A DNA stretch of 64,000 bases from Xanthomonas hortorum pv. pelargonii (GTDB taxonomy: Bacteria; Pseudomonadota; Gammaproteobacteria; Xanthomonadales; Xanthomonadaceae): positions 3,038,001-3,102,000 of the forward strand of contig NZ_CP098604.1 of assembly GCF_024499015.1 (NCBI RefSeq). Direction: 5' to 3'. A program made the translations under genes and the position numbers. The notes beneath the pieces were generated by a model. The model did no database searches and was not told where the DNA came from. It was given only the letters and a program-made list of their open reading frames with translations. Of this stretch, positions 37,354-48,560 are shown piece by piece. Each line of letters begins with the position of its first letter. Positions within the stretch are counted from its first letter, which is position 1.

Positions 37354-40300
37354 CTAGTTCTCCCAAAAGGGACGTTCTCCTGCTCCCAGTCATCGATCTC
37401 GTCGCACTCTGGAGGCAAAGCCACGCGATTGAATGCAGCTATCGCAGGTTCCTGCAGTTTGCGTTGCTCCACCCATGAAGCACCATCAAGCCTCAGCGTG
37501 AAAGCGCGTTTATATAGGTCGTGGAACTGCTCCTTAAGCTCAAAGGTCTCGGGCGTGTGGAACTGTATCTCCCAGAGCGCACCTTCAGGGCTTCGCAGCG
37601 TGACATTGATTGCCTTGAAGGGGCGTTGTGCGTGGTAAATTGATTTGTGAGCTTGACACGTTTGTGCTCCTGATTGTCCAGTGCGGCCAGCACACTGCGC
37701 AGGTTGACGGTAAAGTTTAGTGGTTCCAGCAATACGCTGTAGCGCAGGGCGTCGTTGACACCGGCCGCCGCTTCTTGGAGCGTCTGCTTTTTCAAAGCAA
37801 TGCGCTGATTGAGCTTTCCCTTCAGCGAACCAAGCGACTTCAGTCGATGCTGTGTTCCTGCCAGTTGTCCGCCATGAAGCTCGGCAATATGCGTCAGCAT
37901 GTCGGTGACCCCGGGCTCCATATCGCGAGCACGGGTCAGCAAGACCTGTGCCTCAAGCGCAATGTCCTTAGGCTGCTCGGTGCGCAGGCGCTGGGCCGGC
38001 GGCGGCGGCGTTTCGATCAAGGCTGCCTGTTGCAACGCGTCAAGCGCGTCTTCCATGACGCCTGCAGCCATGGATGGCATGCGTTGAAGTAGTGCCTTGG
38101 CCTGTTCGGGATAGAAGCGGCCCCCGTGCATCGCACGGGCAGTCGCTTTGCTATAAGGCACGGTGCGCACCCGGTCGGCGAAGGACCTTTCCGATCGTTC
38201 GCACGACCTCACGATTCGGGAGAAGAGCGCCGTGCCTGTGTCGGATTTAAGCGCATCTGTCCCCACCTTGATCGCGACGGTGAACAGGTTACGCATGGTT
38301 AGCTCCGGTTCGTCGGGAATGAATCCCGGTTGTCCTTGCGGGAACTCGGCGTGTGAGAGCTCGCACACTGGGTAGTTATCGAGGATGGCGTGGATGCGAG
38401 CTTGGAGATCAGGTGCGGCAATGTAGGCTTGGGCAAGCCGCGGCAACGCTTCGGCCAGGGCATCGGGCAGGCGCGGCGCCTCAGTGGCGGCGGCTGAGGC
38501 CTGCCCCAGCCCCACCAGCTGCGCTTCCAGCAGCTCGGCGGCTTCACGCGCTTCAAGCATATGGGCGCGTTCGATCGCATCGTGTGCCTGGGTACGCAGT
38601 TCCGTCAACATCTCCGGATTTATAGGCCCGCCTTCGAGCATATCGCGCAAGCTGTCGCGCAGATTGCGCTCAATGCCATCGTAGGTGCCGAACATCATGT
38701 TGCGCGCCATTGCCTCGCGCAGTTCATCGGGTTGCGCCATGAAGCGCGCCGCCAGGGTGGCGGCTGCAGAAGTGACTTGCTGGCCGCGTTTGAGGGACAT
38801 GATCTCCGACAGTCGCCCGGGTTGGTAATGGCCGCTGAGAGTGTCGATGGCCGGCGTGGCAGTCTTCTTTGGCTTGAAGGATTTTTGCTCACCGCGCCTT
38901 TCCTCGCGATCCTCCATTACACGCGAAATCAGCGCGGCCAGCTTGGGGTAGCCTGCGTATACGAAGGCGTCGTCCCCGTCGGTATCCATGTTGCGCTTGC
39001 GCAACTCGTTAATCGGCAGAGCGCCCAGGCGCCCAGGTTCCACAATGTCCTTTAGTCGCAGACTACCGGTGCTGAGCATGTCGCGTGGTACGGCGCTGCG
39101 GTCGCGGCCGGTCGTCCAGCGCGACAGCGTCTTCAGATCTTCCTTGGAGCACGCCAGATCCGTATCTGCAAAATCGGCCGGCCAATTCTTCTCCGGCACG
39201 ACAACAAGCATGCCTTTGCTGTGAAGCATCTGTGGGTCGGCTCCCGATCTGTCGTCGAATCCCGTGTAGCTGTACTGGATGCCAAAGGACCGCGATAGGA
39301 ACTCGGCGGTGGCGTCGCCCTTAGCCGGGGTGGCTATGCGTTGCTCAGGCACCGGCAGCAGATTCTCCTTGTCATAAGGTGGCTTGCCGATCAGCAGGGG
39401 GCCGCCTGCGAGGTCGAAGGCCTGGCTGCGCTGCCGCGGCAGATGGACTTTGTCGTCGGCGGATGGCACTGCCCTGACCCGCTGGCCCTGGTAGCCGCCA
39501 CCGACAGCCAGCTTGTACAAAGAGAGTGGTTCATTCTCCTCGGGCCGCGACAACTTAAGCTGTTGCTGCGTAGCAACGCGTGCCTCCTCCAGCGCCTCCT
39601 TGTCGCGTGGGAAGTGCTGTAGCGCCTGCGCCGGCATCATCGAGGGGCCCTTGTCCTTAGCGAGGAGATCGCGCTGCTCTTGGCTCGCCTGATTAGCCTG
39701 CACTGCATGCCATGCATCGTAATGCTTGCGGAACGCAGGGATACGCAATGCCACCTCCAGTTTTAGAAATCCGCAGCCATCGTTGGGGCACAACGCCAAG
39801 GGATTTCCCTCCATTGCCAAAGGCTTGAAGGGATGCGCAGGGCCGTCGACGTCGTCGAAAACCCAGGCGCAAGGTGCCTTCAACGACATGGTCACTCGGT
39901 ACCATCTCAAGCAGCGATCGCTGCACGCGCGACCAATCTTCGCGTTGCGGAGCGAGCTTGGCGGCGAGCCGCATCAGACTGCTGCCCGGGACGGTGTCGA
40001 CATAGCGAAACGCCGGCAGCAGAGATCCGGTCTCAGATCCGGCAGACAATACAAGGCTGCTACTAACCGAATTGCTGCGAGCGGCGCGGCTGCCGCCGAA
40101 CATATCGAAGCGCCAGGGCTCATCTTTGTAGCTGAATGTACGCGCGAGCATGAATGCCGAGATCGTCCCAGGTAGCTTCACTTCCACCAGTGGTAGGCCG
40201 GTCAGGCGCGTAAACAGCGAGTAAGGCTTGTCCGATTCGGTTTCGTTAGTCGAAACTTCCTGCCCATCATATCGACCACCACATGGGTCGTGCTGCCGCG

Positions 40301-40701
40301 GCCGGGAGCCGGCACAGCGGGCTGGCCGGGGATCGAGCACATGCTCAAGCGCCCGGTTTCTAGGTCAAAGCTGGTCGGTGGATGGGCCCGCGTAATCGTC
40401 GGCGCCTCCTTCGCCATACGCAAGTCCAGAACGTCAAAAATTTGGTCACCGGCCTCGATCTGCGCGATTAGGTTCCAACTCATCTCTCCCAGGTCTGCTT
40501 CGATGGCCTCGCGTGTCCGCCCCAGCGTCCAATCCATCCATTGCGTCAACTCTTCACGGCGCTGGCGCACTTCCGCCCGCAAGCCTTCAACGTTGCGCGG
40601 TTTCCATTGACTACTCACCAGCGCATAGGCCTTGAGCACCTGAAAGAAGGTCAGCGCCGGGCAACGCGTCGCATGCTCTTCGGTGTCTCTCGAAGACTTA
40701 G

Positions 40702-41860
40702 GGAAGGTCTGAACAACGAGGCCTGAGAGTGCGGGATGTCGCGTCGGTCCGGAGAGTCGCGTTTGGATCTTCGGATCTTCCGCTATTTCTGGCACTTTCC
40801 TTGGGAATTCCCCGGGTTACAGGCGCACGCTCCCCATGGCAGGCAGTAACTGCTTTCGCTTCATCCACAGATTGGAGAGCGCAAACAAGGTCAGCACGTG
40901 TGCGGTGTTCTTGGCCAGGCCGCGATAGCGGACCTTGGTGTAACCGAACTGGCGCTTGATCACCCGGAACGGATGCTCCACCTTCGCGCGCACGCTGGCC
41001 TTGAAGTGTTCCCAACGCTGTTCCCGAGCACGCTCGCGTTTGTTGCCGATGGCTTTCAGCGTCGAACGCTTGGCGGCAATGAAAAATGCAGCCTTGCAGG
41101 TCTGCAGTTCTTCGCGTTTGTCCGCACCGGTGTAGCCGCTGTCGCCGAACACGCTGTCTTCTTTGCCATGCAGTAATGCGTGCGTCACCGTGACGTCGGC
41201 GACATTGGCGGCTGTGCAATGGACGTGGTGCACCAGCCCGGAAAATTCATCCACGCCGATGTGCGCCTTCATCCCGAAATACCACTGATTGCCCTTCCTG
41301 GTCTGATGCATTTCAGGGTCGCGCGCGTGATCGGCGTTCTTGGTCGAACTGGGTGCAGCGATCAGCGTCGCATCGACGATCGTGCCCGACCGCAGGCTCT
41401 GCCCCTTGCGTGCCAGATGCGCGTTGACCGCGTCCAGCATCCGCGCGGCAAGGCCATGGGTCTCCAGCAGGCGCCGAAAGTTCAAAATCGTGGTCTCGTC
41501 CGGAACGTTGTCCAAGCCACCGAGCTGGGCAAAGCGCCGCAAGGTCGGAATCTCGTGCAGCGCTTCTTCCATCGCCGGATCGCTCAACGCATACCACTGC
41601 TGCAGCAAATGAATCCGCAACATCGTCGCCAGTGCGTATGGCTGTCGACCAGGGCGTCCCGACACCGGATAGTGCGGTGCGATCAGACCGAGCAAGTGCT
41701 GCCACGGAACGACCTGCTCCATCTCGGCCAGGAAGATCTCCCGGCGGGTCTGCTTGCGCTTGCCCAGGCCTTCAGCGTCGCCGAACGTCAGTTGCATGGA
41801 TTACTCCTCAACATGAGGCGGGTAGTGTCGCGTATCTATGGTGCGTTGTTCAGAGGTTCC
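40702..41860 (-). mobile_element. IS5-family element, copy 2 (inside xopAD)
   Basis: 1159-base copy in the minus orientation with the same terminal repeats as copy 1 (GGAAGGTCTGAAC... and ...GTTCAGAGGTTCC) and target duplication TTAG at 40698-40701 and 41861-41864. Removing it and one duplication joins GSGGSK to SSRDTEEHATRC in frame in xopAD. Confidence 0.9.
40817..41797 (-). CDS. IS5-family transposase (copy 2)
   Basis: Intact 326-residue transposase with the same DDE residues as copy 1. It differs from copies 1 and 3 in a few positions (IPTLRRF for IPILRRF, AKRSTLKA for ARPSTLQA), so it is a slightly older or separately derived copy. Confidence 0.92.
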   Translation of the reverse strand: MQLTFGDAEGLGKRKQTRREIFLAEMEQVVPWQHLLGLIAPHYPVSGRPGRQPYALATMLRIHLLQQWYALSDPAMEEALHEIPTLRRFAQLGGLDNVPDETTILNFRRLLETHGLAARMLDAVNAHLARKGQSLRSGTIVDATLIAAPSSTKNADHARDPEMHQTRKGNQWYFGMKAHIGVDEFSGLVHHVHCTAANVADVTVTHALLHGKEDSVFGDSGYTGADKREELQTCKAAFFIAAKRSTLKAIGNKRERAREQRWEHFKASVRAKVEHPFRVIKRQFGYTKVRYRGLAKNTAHVLTLFALSNLWMKRKQLLPAMGSVRL

Positions 41861-43288
41861 TTAGAGCCACCGCTGCCCAGGTACAGGTCGACTTTGCGGT
41901 CGATAATGGGCTGCAGTATGTCGAAGACCCGCAATGCCTGGCTCCGGTGGCGAGAGCCCAGCTCCGCATTACGAATAAGCGGCAACAGTCCCATGCACAG
42001 GCTGCCGATACCCTCAAGGGTGGTATCGCGTAATCCGTCGTTCCCGGCTAGAACCGAAACCCGCTCCAGCGCTGGTCGTGCCAGCGGACGCATCTGGCGG
42101 TGAAGCTGGGCCGATGAAAGCGCCTTGAAGAGCACCCCAATATTTGATGCCGAGGCGGACTTAAAGCGCTCGCGGTGCAAGTCAAGGTGCGCGGCCATCG
42201 CCTGTAGTTTGGCGGCACCCAACGTCTGGAACTGCTCCTCTTCCATGTGCAGCAGGCGGGACATCGCGTTGGCTACCATGGCGATCCAACGCATCTCGAA
42301 CTGCTGCCATGGCACCTCGGCCGAGCCTGCGCGCTGGGCGAGCATTACCCTGCTGCTTGACACGTTGGCCGTCCGAGTCGTTTGCTCAGAGCGTTGAGCG
42401 ATATGGCCACGGAGTGTGCTTGCATGACGTGTCGCAGGTCGTGGTCCTCAGCCAGCCTCGCAGCCAAGACGTCGATAGCCCTCTCACACAAGTCCGTGCC
42501 GGGCCATTTGCTCAGGGCGTTGAGTGCGTTGGCCACGCCTTGGGGTTCGAGGGCATCGCGCAAGCCGGTATCGTCGACCAGCCGCCCTGCCAGCGTGCTG
42601 GCGGCGGCGGCACACACCTCCGTGTCGGGCCATTTGCTCAGGGCGTTGAGCGAATTGGACATTCCTTGTGGGTCAAGTGTCTTGAGCAATCCGGAATCGT
42701 CGACCAGCCGTTTAGCAAGCGCACTGGCGGCCTCCGCGCAGATCTGTATGTCGGGCCATTTGCTCAAGGCGTTGAGCGCACTGGCGACTTCTGGCGGCTT
42801 GAGGGAATCCCGTAATACCCCATCGTCGGCCAGCCGCGAGGACAGCTCATCAGCGGCATCTGCACAGATTTCCACGCTAGGCCATTTGCTCAGGGCATTA
42901 AGCGCATTGGCCAAGCCTTGCGGATCAAGGGCGTTGCGCAATCCGGGATCGTCGACCAACCGCGAGGCCAGCGCACTGCCGGCGGTCGCACAATCCTCCG
43001 CGTCGGGCCATTTACTCAGGGCGTTGAGCGTGATCGACACGTATTGAGCGTCCATGCCTTGTTGAGCGTCCAGGGCCTTGCGCAATCCGTCATCGTCCGC
43101 CAACCGCAAGGCCAACGCACCGGCGGCGGCCGCGCAGGTCTGCGTACCGGGCCATTTGCTTAGGGCGTTGAGCGCTTCTACGATTTCTAGTGGCTTGAGG
43201 GACCCGCGCAACACACCATCGTCGGCCAGCTGCCAGGCTAGCCCATCGGCGGCCTTCGCACAGGTCTCCACGCTGGGCCATTTGCTAA

Positions 43289-44447
43289 GGAAGCTCTGAA
43301 CAACGCACCATAGATACGCGACACTACCCGCCTCATGTTGAGGAGTAATCCATGCAACTGACGTTCGGCGACGCTGAAGGCCTGGGCAAGCGCAAGCAGA
43401 CCCGCCGGGAGATCTTCCTGGCCGAGATGGAGCAGGTCGTTCCGTGGCAGCACTTGCTCGGTCTGATCGCACCGCACTATCCGGTGTCGGGACGCCCTGG
43501 TCGACAGCCATACGCACTGGCGACGATGTTGCGGATTCATTTGCTGCAGCAGTGGTATGCGTTGAGCGATCCGGCGATGGAAGAAGCGTTGCACGAGATC
43601 CCGATCTTGCGGAGGTTTGCCCAGCTCGGTGGCTTGGACAACGTTCCGGACGAGACCACGATTTTGAACTTTCGGCGCCTGCTGGAGACCCATGGCCTTG
43701 CCGCGCGGATGCTGGACGCGGTCAACGCGCATCTGGCACGCAAGGGCCAGAGCCTGCGGTCGGGCACGATCGTCGATGCGACGCTGATCGCTGCACCCAG
43801 TTCGACCAAGAACGCCGATCACGCGCGCGACCCTGAAATGCATCAGACCAGGAAGGGCAATCAGTGGTATTTCGGGATGAAGGCGCACATCGGCGTGGAT
43901 GAATTTTCCGGGCTGGTGCACCACGTCCATTGCACAGCCGCCAATGTCGCCGACGTCACGGTGACGCACGCATTACTGCATGGCAAAGAAGACAGCGTGT
44001 TCGGCGACAGCGGCTACACCGGTGCGGACAAACGCGAAGAACTGCAGACCTGCAAGGCTGCATTTTTCATTGCCGCCAGGCCCTCGACGCTGCAAGCCAT
44101 CGGCAACAAACGCGAGCGTGCTCGGGAACAGCGTTGGGAACACTTCAAGGCCAGCGTGCGCGCGAAGGTGGAGCATCCGTTCCGGGTGATCAAGCGCCAG
44201 TTCGGTTACACCAAGGTCCGCTATCGCGGCCTGGCCAAGAACACCGCACACGTGCTGACCTTGTTTGCGCTCTCCAATCTGTGGATGAAGCGAAAGCAGT
44301 TACTGCCTGCCATGGGGAGCGTGCGCCTGTAACCCGGGGAATTCCCATGGAAAGCGCCAGAAATGGCGGAAAATCCTAAAATCCAAACGCGACTCTCCGG
44401 AACGATGCGACATTCCGCACTCTCAGGCCTCGTTGTTCAGACCTTCC
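43289..44447 (+). mobile_element. IS5-family element, copy 3 (inside the SKWP repeats)
   Basis: 1159-base copy with terminal repeats GGAAGCTC and GGAAGGTC and target duplication CTAA at 43285-43288 and 44448-44451. It interrupts the ninth SKWP repeat: joining the flanks restores LNAFSKWPSVETC. It is one base longer than copy 1 just after the transposase gene (a GG/G difference). Confidence 0.9.
43352..44332 (+). CDS. IS5-family transposase (copy 3)
   Basis: Intact 326-residue transposase, identical in protein sequence to copy 1. It transcribes against the host gene xopAD, so it will also produce antisense RNA to it. Confidence 0.92.
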   Translation: MQLTFGDAEGLGKRKQTRREIFLAEMEQVVPWQHLLGLIAPHYPVSGRPGRQPYALATMLRIHLLQQWYALSDPAMEEALHEIPILRRFAQLGGLDNVPDETTILNFRRLLETHGLAARMLDAVNAHLARKGQSLRSGTIVDATLIAAPSSTKNADHARDPEMHQTRKGNQWYFGMKAHIGVDEFSGLVHHVHCTAANVADVTVTHALLHGKEDSVFGDSGYTGADKREELQTCKAAFFIAARPSTLQAIGNKRERAREQRWEHFKASVRAKVEHPFRVIKRQFGYTKVRYRGLAKNTAHVLTLFALSNLWMKRKQLLPAMGSVRL

Positions 44448-46646
44448 CTAAAGGCATTAAGCGCGTTGGCGACCCCTTGCGGGTCAAGGGTCTTGAGTAG
44501 TTCGGGACCGTCGACCAGCCGCTTAGCAAGCTTACTGGCGGCCTCCGCGCAGATCTGCGTGTCGGGCCATTTGCTCAGGGCGTTGAGCACATTGGATATG
44601 TGTCGACCGTCCAGGGCCTTGCGCAACCTATGATCGTCGACCAGCCACCCCGCCAGCGTACCTGCTGCGGCCTTGCAGCCCTCCGCGTCGGGCCATCTGC
44701 TCAGGGCGTTGAGCGCGTCCGTCACGCCTTGCGCGTCACGAGCGTTGTACAAACCGGGATCGTCGACCAGCCGCAAGGCGAGTGCCTTGACCGCGGCAGT
44801 GCAGAGCGGTGCTTCAGGCCATTTGCTCAGAGCGCTGAGCGAGCTTGTCACTGCCTGCGGGTCAAGGGCCTTGCGCAATCTGCCATCGTTGGCCAGCCGT
44901 CCGGCCAGCGCATTGGCGGCGTCCGCGCAGATCTGCACGTCTGGCCATTTGCTAAGGGCGTTGAGCGCATTGGCCACGCCTCGCTGCTCAAGGTCCTTGA
45001 GAAATCTGGGATCGTCGATCAGTCGCTTGGCCAGCGCACCGACAGCGGCCGCACAGGCTTTCGCGTTGGGCCATTTGCTCAGGGCGTTGAGCGCATTGGA
45101 AAATTCTAGGGATTTTAGGCTCTTGCGTAGCTTGCCATCGTTGGTCAGCCGCAAGGCCAGCCTATCGGCGGCCTTCGCACAGTTCTCCACGCTGGGCCAT
45201 TTGCTCAGCGCATTGAGCACGTTGGCTACGCCTTGCGGATCCAGCGCCTCGCGCAGATTGGAATCGTCGACCAGCCGCCCGGCCAGCGCATCGACAGCGG
45301 ACTTGCAGACCTCTGCGTTGGGCCATTTGCTCAGGGCGTTGAGCGCGTCGGACACGTCACGCGAATTGAGGGCCTTGCATAACCCAGGATTGTCGGCGAG
45401 AAGCGCAGCGAGCGAGTGCGCCGTGGACTGGCAGTCCAGATTATCCGGCCACTTGCTGAAGGTATTGAGTGCTTGGCCGAGGTCCCGCCCGTTCAGGGAT
45501 TGTCGGGCCCGGTCGTCGCGTTGTAGGTGACGTGCCAGGCGAGCCGCCGCGCCTTCGCACCTGCCGCTGTTGATGTTCTTGGCGAAGGAATTCAGGAGGA
45601 GGGCTAACGGCTGGCCAGCCAGCTCCGATAGATCATCGGCCCGCCTGAGCTGTCCGGCGATCCACGCGATTGCATCCATGCATGCCTTCAGGTTCTGGGC
45701 CCTGCTCAGCTTGTTGGCCACATAGGCCAGCTGTTTCGACGATGCACCCTCGAACCACCTAGTCTGATAAAGATACTGCGCCGCGAGTTCGACGCAACGA
45801 TCAAGATCGCGGTGCGTTATGCCTTTCCCCGTGAACCGCCTAGCGTTGGTAACCATCTGAAGGTAATTATCCAGCCGCGTCGCATTGGTTTGCGCGTCGA
45901 GGCATCCTTCCAGGAAGGGTAGCGCCATCCCGCCAGGGATGTGATGCGCCAGTTCGTTGTCCTTTGCCATGGACACGCACAAGCATGCGTTATGCTTCAG
46001 AGTCTTTCGGCTGGGACCACTCAATTCTCGCTCACACCGCTTTCGGTCCGCCTTTAGCCGTTCTTTTGCTGCCGAGCTGAGTTGACTCTCGGCCCAGCGG
46101 AGATCTTCCGTCATCGATTCCAAGCCATGGGTTGGCCGCTTTCGCTGCCCATATGGCTCTTCTTCCCGTGGTCGTTTCCGTGCACTCCGGTCTGACTGTC
46201 GTTCGGTCAAGCGAAGATCTGCGCTCTCCTCCAGACCATGGGTCGGTCGTTGTGGCGCAGGATGCGAGGGACGGACACCCCGCCAGCGGACTTTCCGTCC
46301 GAGCGCCGCTCAGGCGCGGTAAGGCGCTGGTGTGGGTGGCTGACCGATTGTTGCCGAACACGCCCGTCACCGACGCCTTGGCTGGCTTCCGTTTGCGTAT
46401 CCAAGGGTAATGGTTCCCTGGGCCGCATCAATCCCCAGGCTCACCAGGTTCCATCCGCTGCCGTTTGGTCGGCGGTCTTCCGAATGGATTTTGCATTCTC
46501 CTGGTACTGGTCGCTGTCTGATCCTCCGCTGGTACGAGCTGTTCATCGTGAGAATACGGCCAGTTTGTCCGCGACGAGCTTGAGTTTATGTTGGGAGTTT
46601 TCATGCCCGGAACATTAATCAATCTTCCTGCCATCGACATCGTTAA

Positions 46647-47802
46647 GGAAGGTCTGAATAACGAGGCCTGAGAGTGCGGGATGTCGCGTCGGTCCGGAGA
46701 GTCGCGTTTGGATCTTCGGATCTTCCGCTATTTCTGGCACTTTCCTTGGGAATTCCCGGGTTACAGGCGCACGCTCCCCATGGCAGGCAGTAACTGCTTT
46801 CGCTTCATCCACAGATTGGAGAGCGCAAACAAGGTCAGCACGTGTGCGGTGTTCTTGGCCAGGCCGCGATAGCGGACCTTGGTGTAACCGAACTGGCGCT
46901 TGATCACCCGGAACGGATGCTCCACCTTCGCGCGCACGCTGGCCTTGAAGTGTTCCCAGCGCTGTTCCCGAGCACGCTCGCGCTTGTTGCCGATGGCTTG
47001 AATCGTCGAACGCTTGGCAGCAATGAAAAATGCAGCCTTGCAGGCTTGCAGTTCTTTGCGTTTGTCTGCACCGGTGTAGCCGCTGTCGCCAAACACGCTG
47101 TCTTCTTTGCCATGCAGTAATGCGTGCGTCACCGTGACATCGGCGACATCGGCGGCTGTGCAAGGGACATGGTGCACCAGCCAGGAAAACGCATCCACGC
47201 CGATGTGCGCCTTCATCCCGAAATACCACTGATTGCCCTTCTTGGTCTGATGCATCTCAGGGTCGCGCGCGTGATCGGCATTCTTGGTCTAACTGGCGCA
47301 GCGATCAGCCTCGCATCGACGATCGTGCCCGACCGCAGGCTCTAGCCCTTGCGCGCCAGATGCGCGTTGACCGCTCCCAGCATCTCTGCGGCAAGGTCAT
47401 GGGTCTCCAGCAGGCGCCGAAAGTTGAGAATCGTGACCTCGTCGGGAATGTCGTCCAACCCACCGAGCTGGGCAAAGCGCCGCAAAGTCGGAATCTCGTG
47501 CAGCGCTTCTTCCATCGCCGGATTGCTCAACGCATACCACCGCTGCAGCAGATGAATCCGCAACATCGTCGCCAGTGCGTTCGGCTGCCGACCTGGCCGC
47601 CCCGACACCGGATAGCGCGGCGCGATCAGCCCGAGCAGTTGCTGCCACGGAACGACCTCCTCCATCTCGGCCACAAAGATCTCGCGCCGGGTCTGCTTGC
47701 GCTTCCCAGGCCCTCAGCGTCACCGAACGTCAGTTGCATGGATCACTCCTCAACATGAGGCGGGTAGGGTCGCGTATCTGTGGTGCGTTGTTCAGAGTTT
47801 CC
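46647..47802 (-). mobile_element. IS5-family element, copy 4 (degenerate)
   Basis: About 1156 bases, minus orientation, with diverged ends (GGAAGGTCTGAATAACG on the left; ...GTTCAGAGTTTCC on the right). The flanking tetramers differ (TTAA left, CTAA right), so the original duplication has been lost or the two sides come from different insertions. It lies immediately upstream of the xopAD start region and separates it from the xopF1 promoter. Confidence 0.85.
46761..47736 (-). pseudogene. IS5-family transposase (copy 4), inactive
   Basis: Two frame pieces remain: the N-terminal part (MEEVVPWQQLLGLIAPRYPVSGRPGRQP...) ending at an in-frame TAG after HLARKG, and a C-terminal part from MHQTKKGNQWYFGMKAH to the end. 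Between them a further one-base loss breaks the first catalytic Asp region (VDA-LIAAP). Several substitutions compared with copies 1-3 show it is the oldest copy here. Confidence 0.85.
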
Positions 47803-47830
47803 CTAATTGCATCTACAAGATGCTGGTTGG

Positions 47831-47845
47831 TTGTTCAGACCTTCC
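47831..47845 (-). repeat. Solitary IS5 end
   Basis: TTGTTCAGACCTTCC is identical to the right end of the IS5 elements nearby but has no element attached. It lies 28 bases to the right of copy 4. It is probably left by deletion or recombination between IS copies. Confidence 0.6.
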
Positions 47846-47993
47846 TTGCGTTTCTTCCCGCCGCATGCAAGCGCTGCAGACCATTGGCGCCCGTGCTATG
47901 CCGCTGCTGCCTCTCTGGCCAACCATCTGTTGTTTGCGTACACATGCGAGACGTATGACGCAGGCGCGGTTGCGCAATTTCCAGGATTCCAAC

Positions 47994-48018
47994 TTCGTGT
48001 TCGGCGCGAGTGGTTCGC
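47994..48018 (+). promoter_or_regulatory. PIP box of the chaperone-xopF1 operon
   Basis: TTCGT-N15-TTCGC, a full match to the HrpX-bound PIP pattern. A GATACT sequence lies just over 30 bases downstream as a possible -10, and the first gene starts 96 bases after the box. It lies beyond the IS debris, so the promoter appears intact. Confidence 0.8.
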
Positions 48019-48113
48019 AGCGGCTTGCTCGGCTGTGCATCTCGATCCAGATACTGCGTCCTACCAAACTGGTGCATTGGCAACTCATCGCATTTTTCCC
48101 CGGAGAGACTCAG

Positions 48114-48560
48114 ATGACGTTGGTATCAGGAAATCCCCACACAGCGAACGACGCATTTTTCACCAGCCTGGCGATCCGTCTTGGGTTGCCCGACGAGCTT
48201 GCGCAGCGACTTGGCGAAGGTGAAACCATCCTTGGCCCTGCGGGCATGCTGTGCCGTGTCCACACGCAGATGCAGCAGGGCGAAATGACGGCCTTTCCTG
48301 AAGTGATCCTGCCGTTGGCCGCACGCGAGCTCGGCGGCGATGAGGTGGTGACGCTGCTGGCACTGCAGGAACAATTACTGACGCACTACGGATGGCGGCT
48401 CACGCTCTCGGATCTTGGGCTGCTGTGTGTCTGCCCGCTGTTGCTCGAGCGCACGCCCGATGCGGTGGCCACCGCGCTGGAGCGCGGGCAAGTGGTTGCC
48501 CGTGTGGTGTTGGACGCGCTGGTGACGCAGGCCGGCAGCCCGGCGGAGGTGGCTTCATGA
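48114..48560 (+). CDS. hpa3: Type III secretion chaperone-like protein (Hpa3-like)
   Basis: A 148-residue acidic protein with the size and character of class I (CesT/SycE-type) type III chaperones. It has alternating strands (ILGPAGMLCRVHTQMQ, TAFPEVILPLAARELG) and a helical C-terminus (ERTPDAVATALERGQVVARVVLDALV). GGAGAG precedes the ATG. Its stop overlaps the xopF1 start (ATGA), the usual arrangement of a chaperone with its cognate effector. In other xanthomonads the gene upstream of xopF1 is called hpa3; I infer the name from position. Confidence 0.65.
   Translation: MTLVSGNPHTANDAFFTSLAIRLGLPDELAQRLGEGETILGPAGMLCRVHTQMQQGEMTAFPEVILPLAARELGGDEVVTLLALQEQLLTHYGWRLTLSDLGLLCVCPLLLERTPDAVATALERGQVVARVVLDALVTQAGSPAEVAS

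Larger units (their letters stand above)
37358..46640 (-). pseudogene. xopAD: XopAD (SKWP-repeat) type III effector gene, broken by IS insertions and indels
   Basis: One very large effector gene read from 46640 down to 37358 and cut into three parts by IS5 copies at 43289-44447 and 40702-41860. The 5' part (46.6-44.45 kb) encodes a charged N-terminus and eight 42-residue repeats with the LNALSKWP signature (one SRWP). The second part has the remaining repeats; in total I count 15. It continues into MLAQRAGSAEVPWQQFEMRW. The third part (40.7-37.36 kb) is the long C-terminal region, ending in TLRSPEGALWEIQFHTPETFELKE. Removing each IS with one target copy restores the frame. There are additional frameshifts near 46.4, 42.39, 40.26, 39.89 and 37.65 kb. 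XopAD proteins (Ralstonia RipS family) are about 2,900 residues. As it stands, no full product can be made. Confidence 0.85.

Noticed and set aside
42400..45480. Regular 126-base repeats suggested a CRISPR-like or satellite array
   Set aside because: The units are in-frame coding repeats of 42 residues with the SKWP motif, with no spacer-repeat structure; they belong to xopAD.
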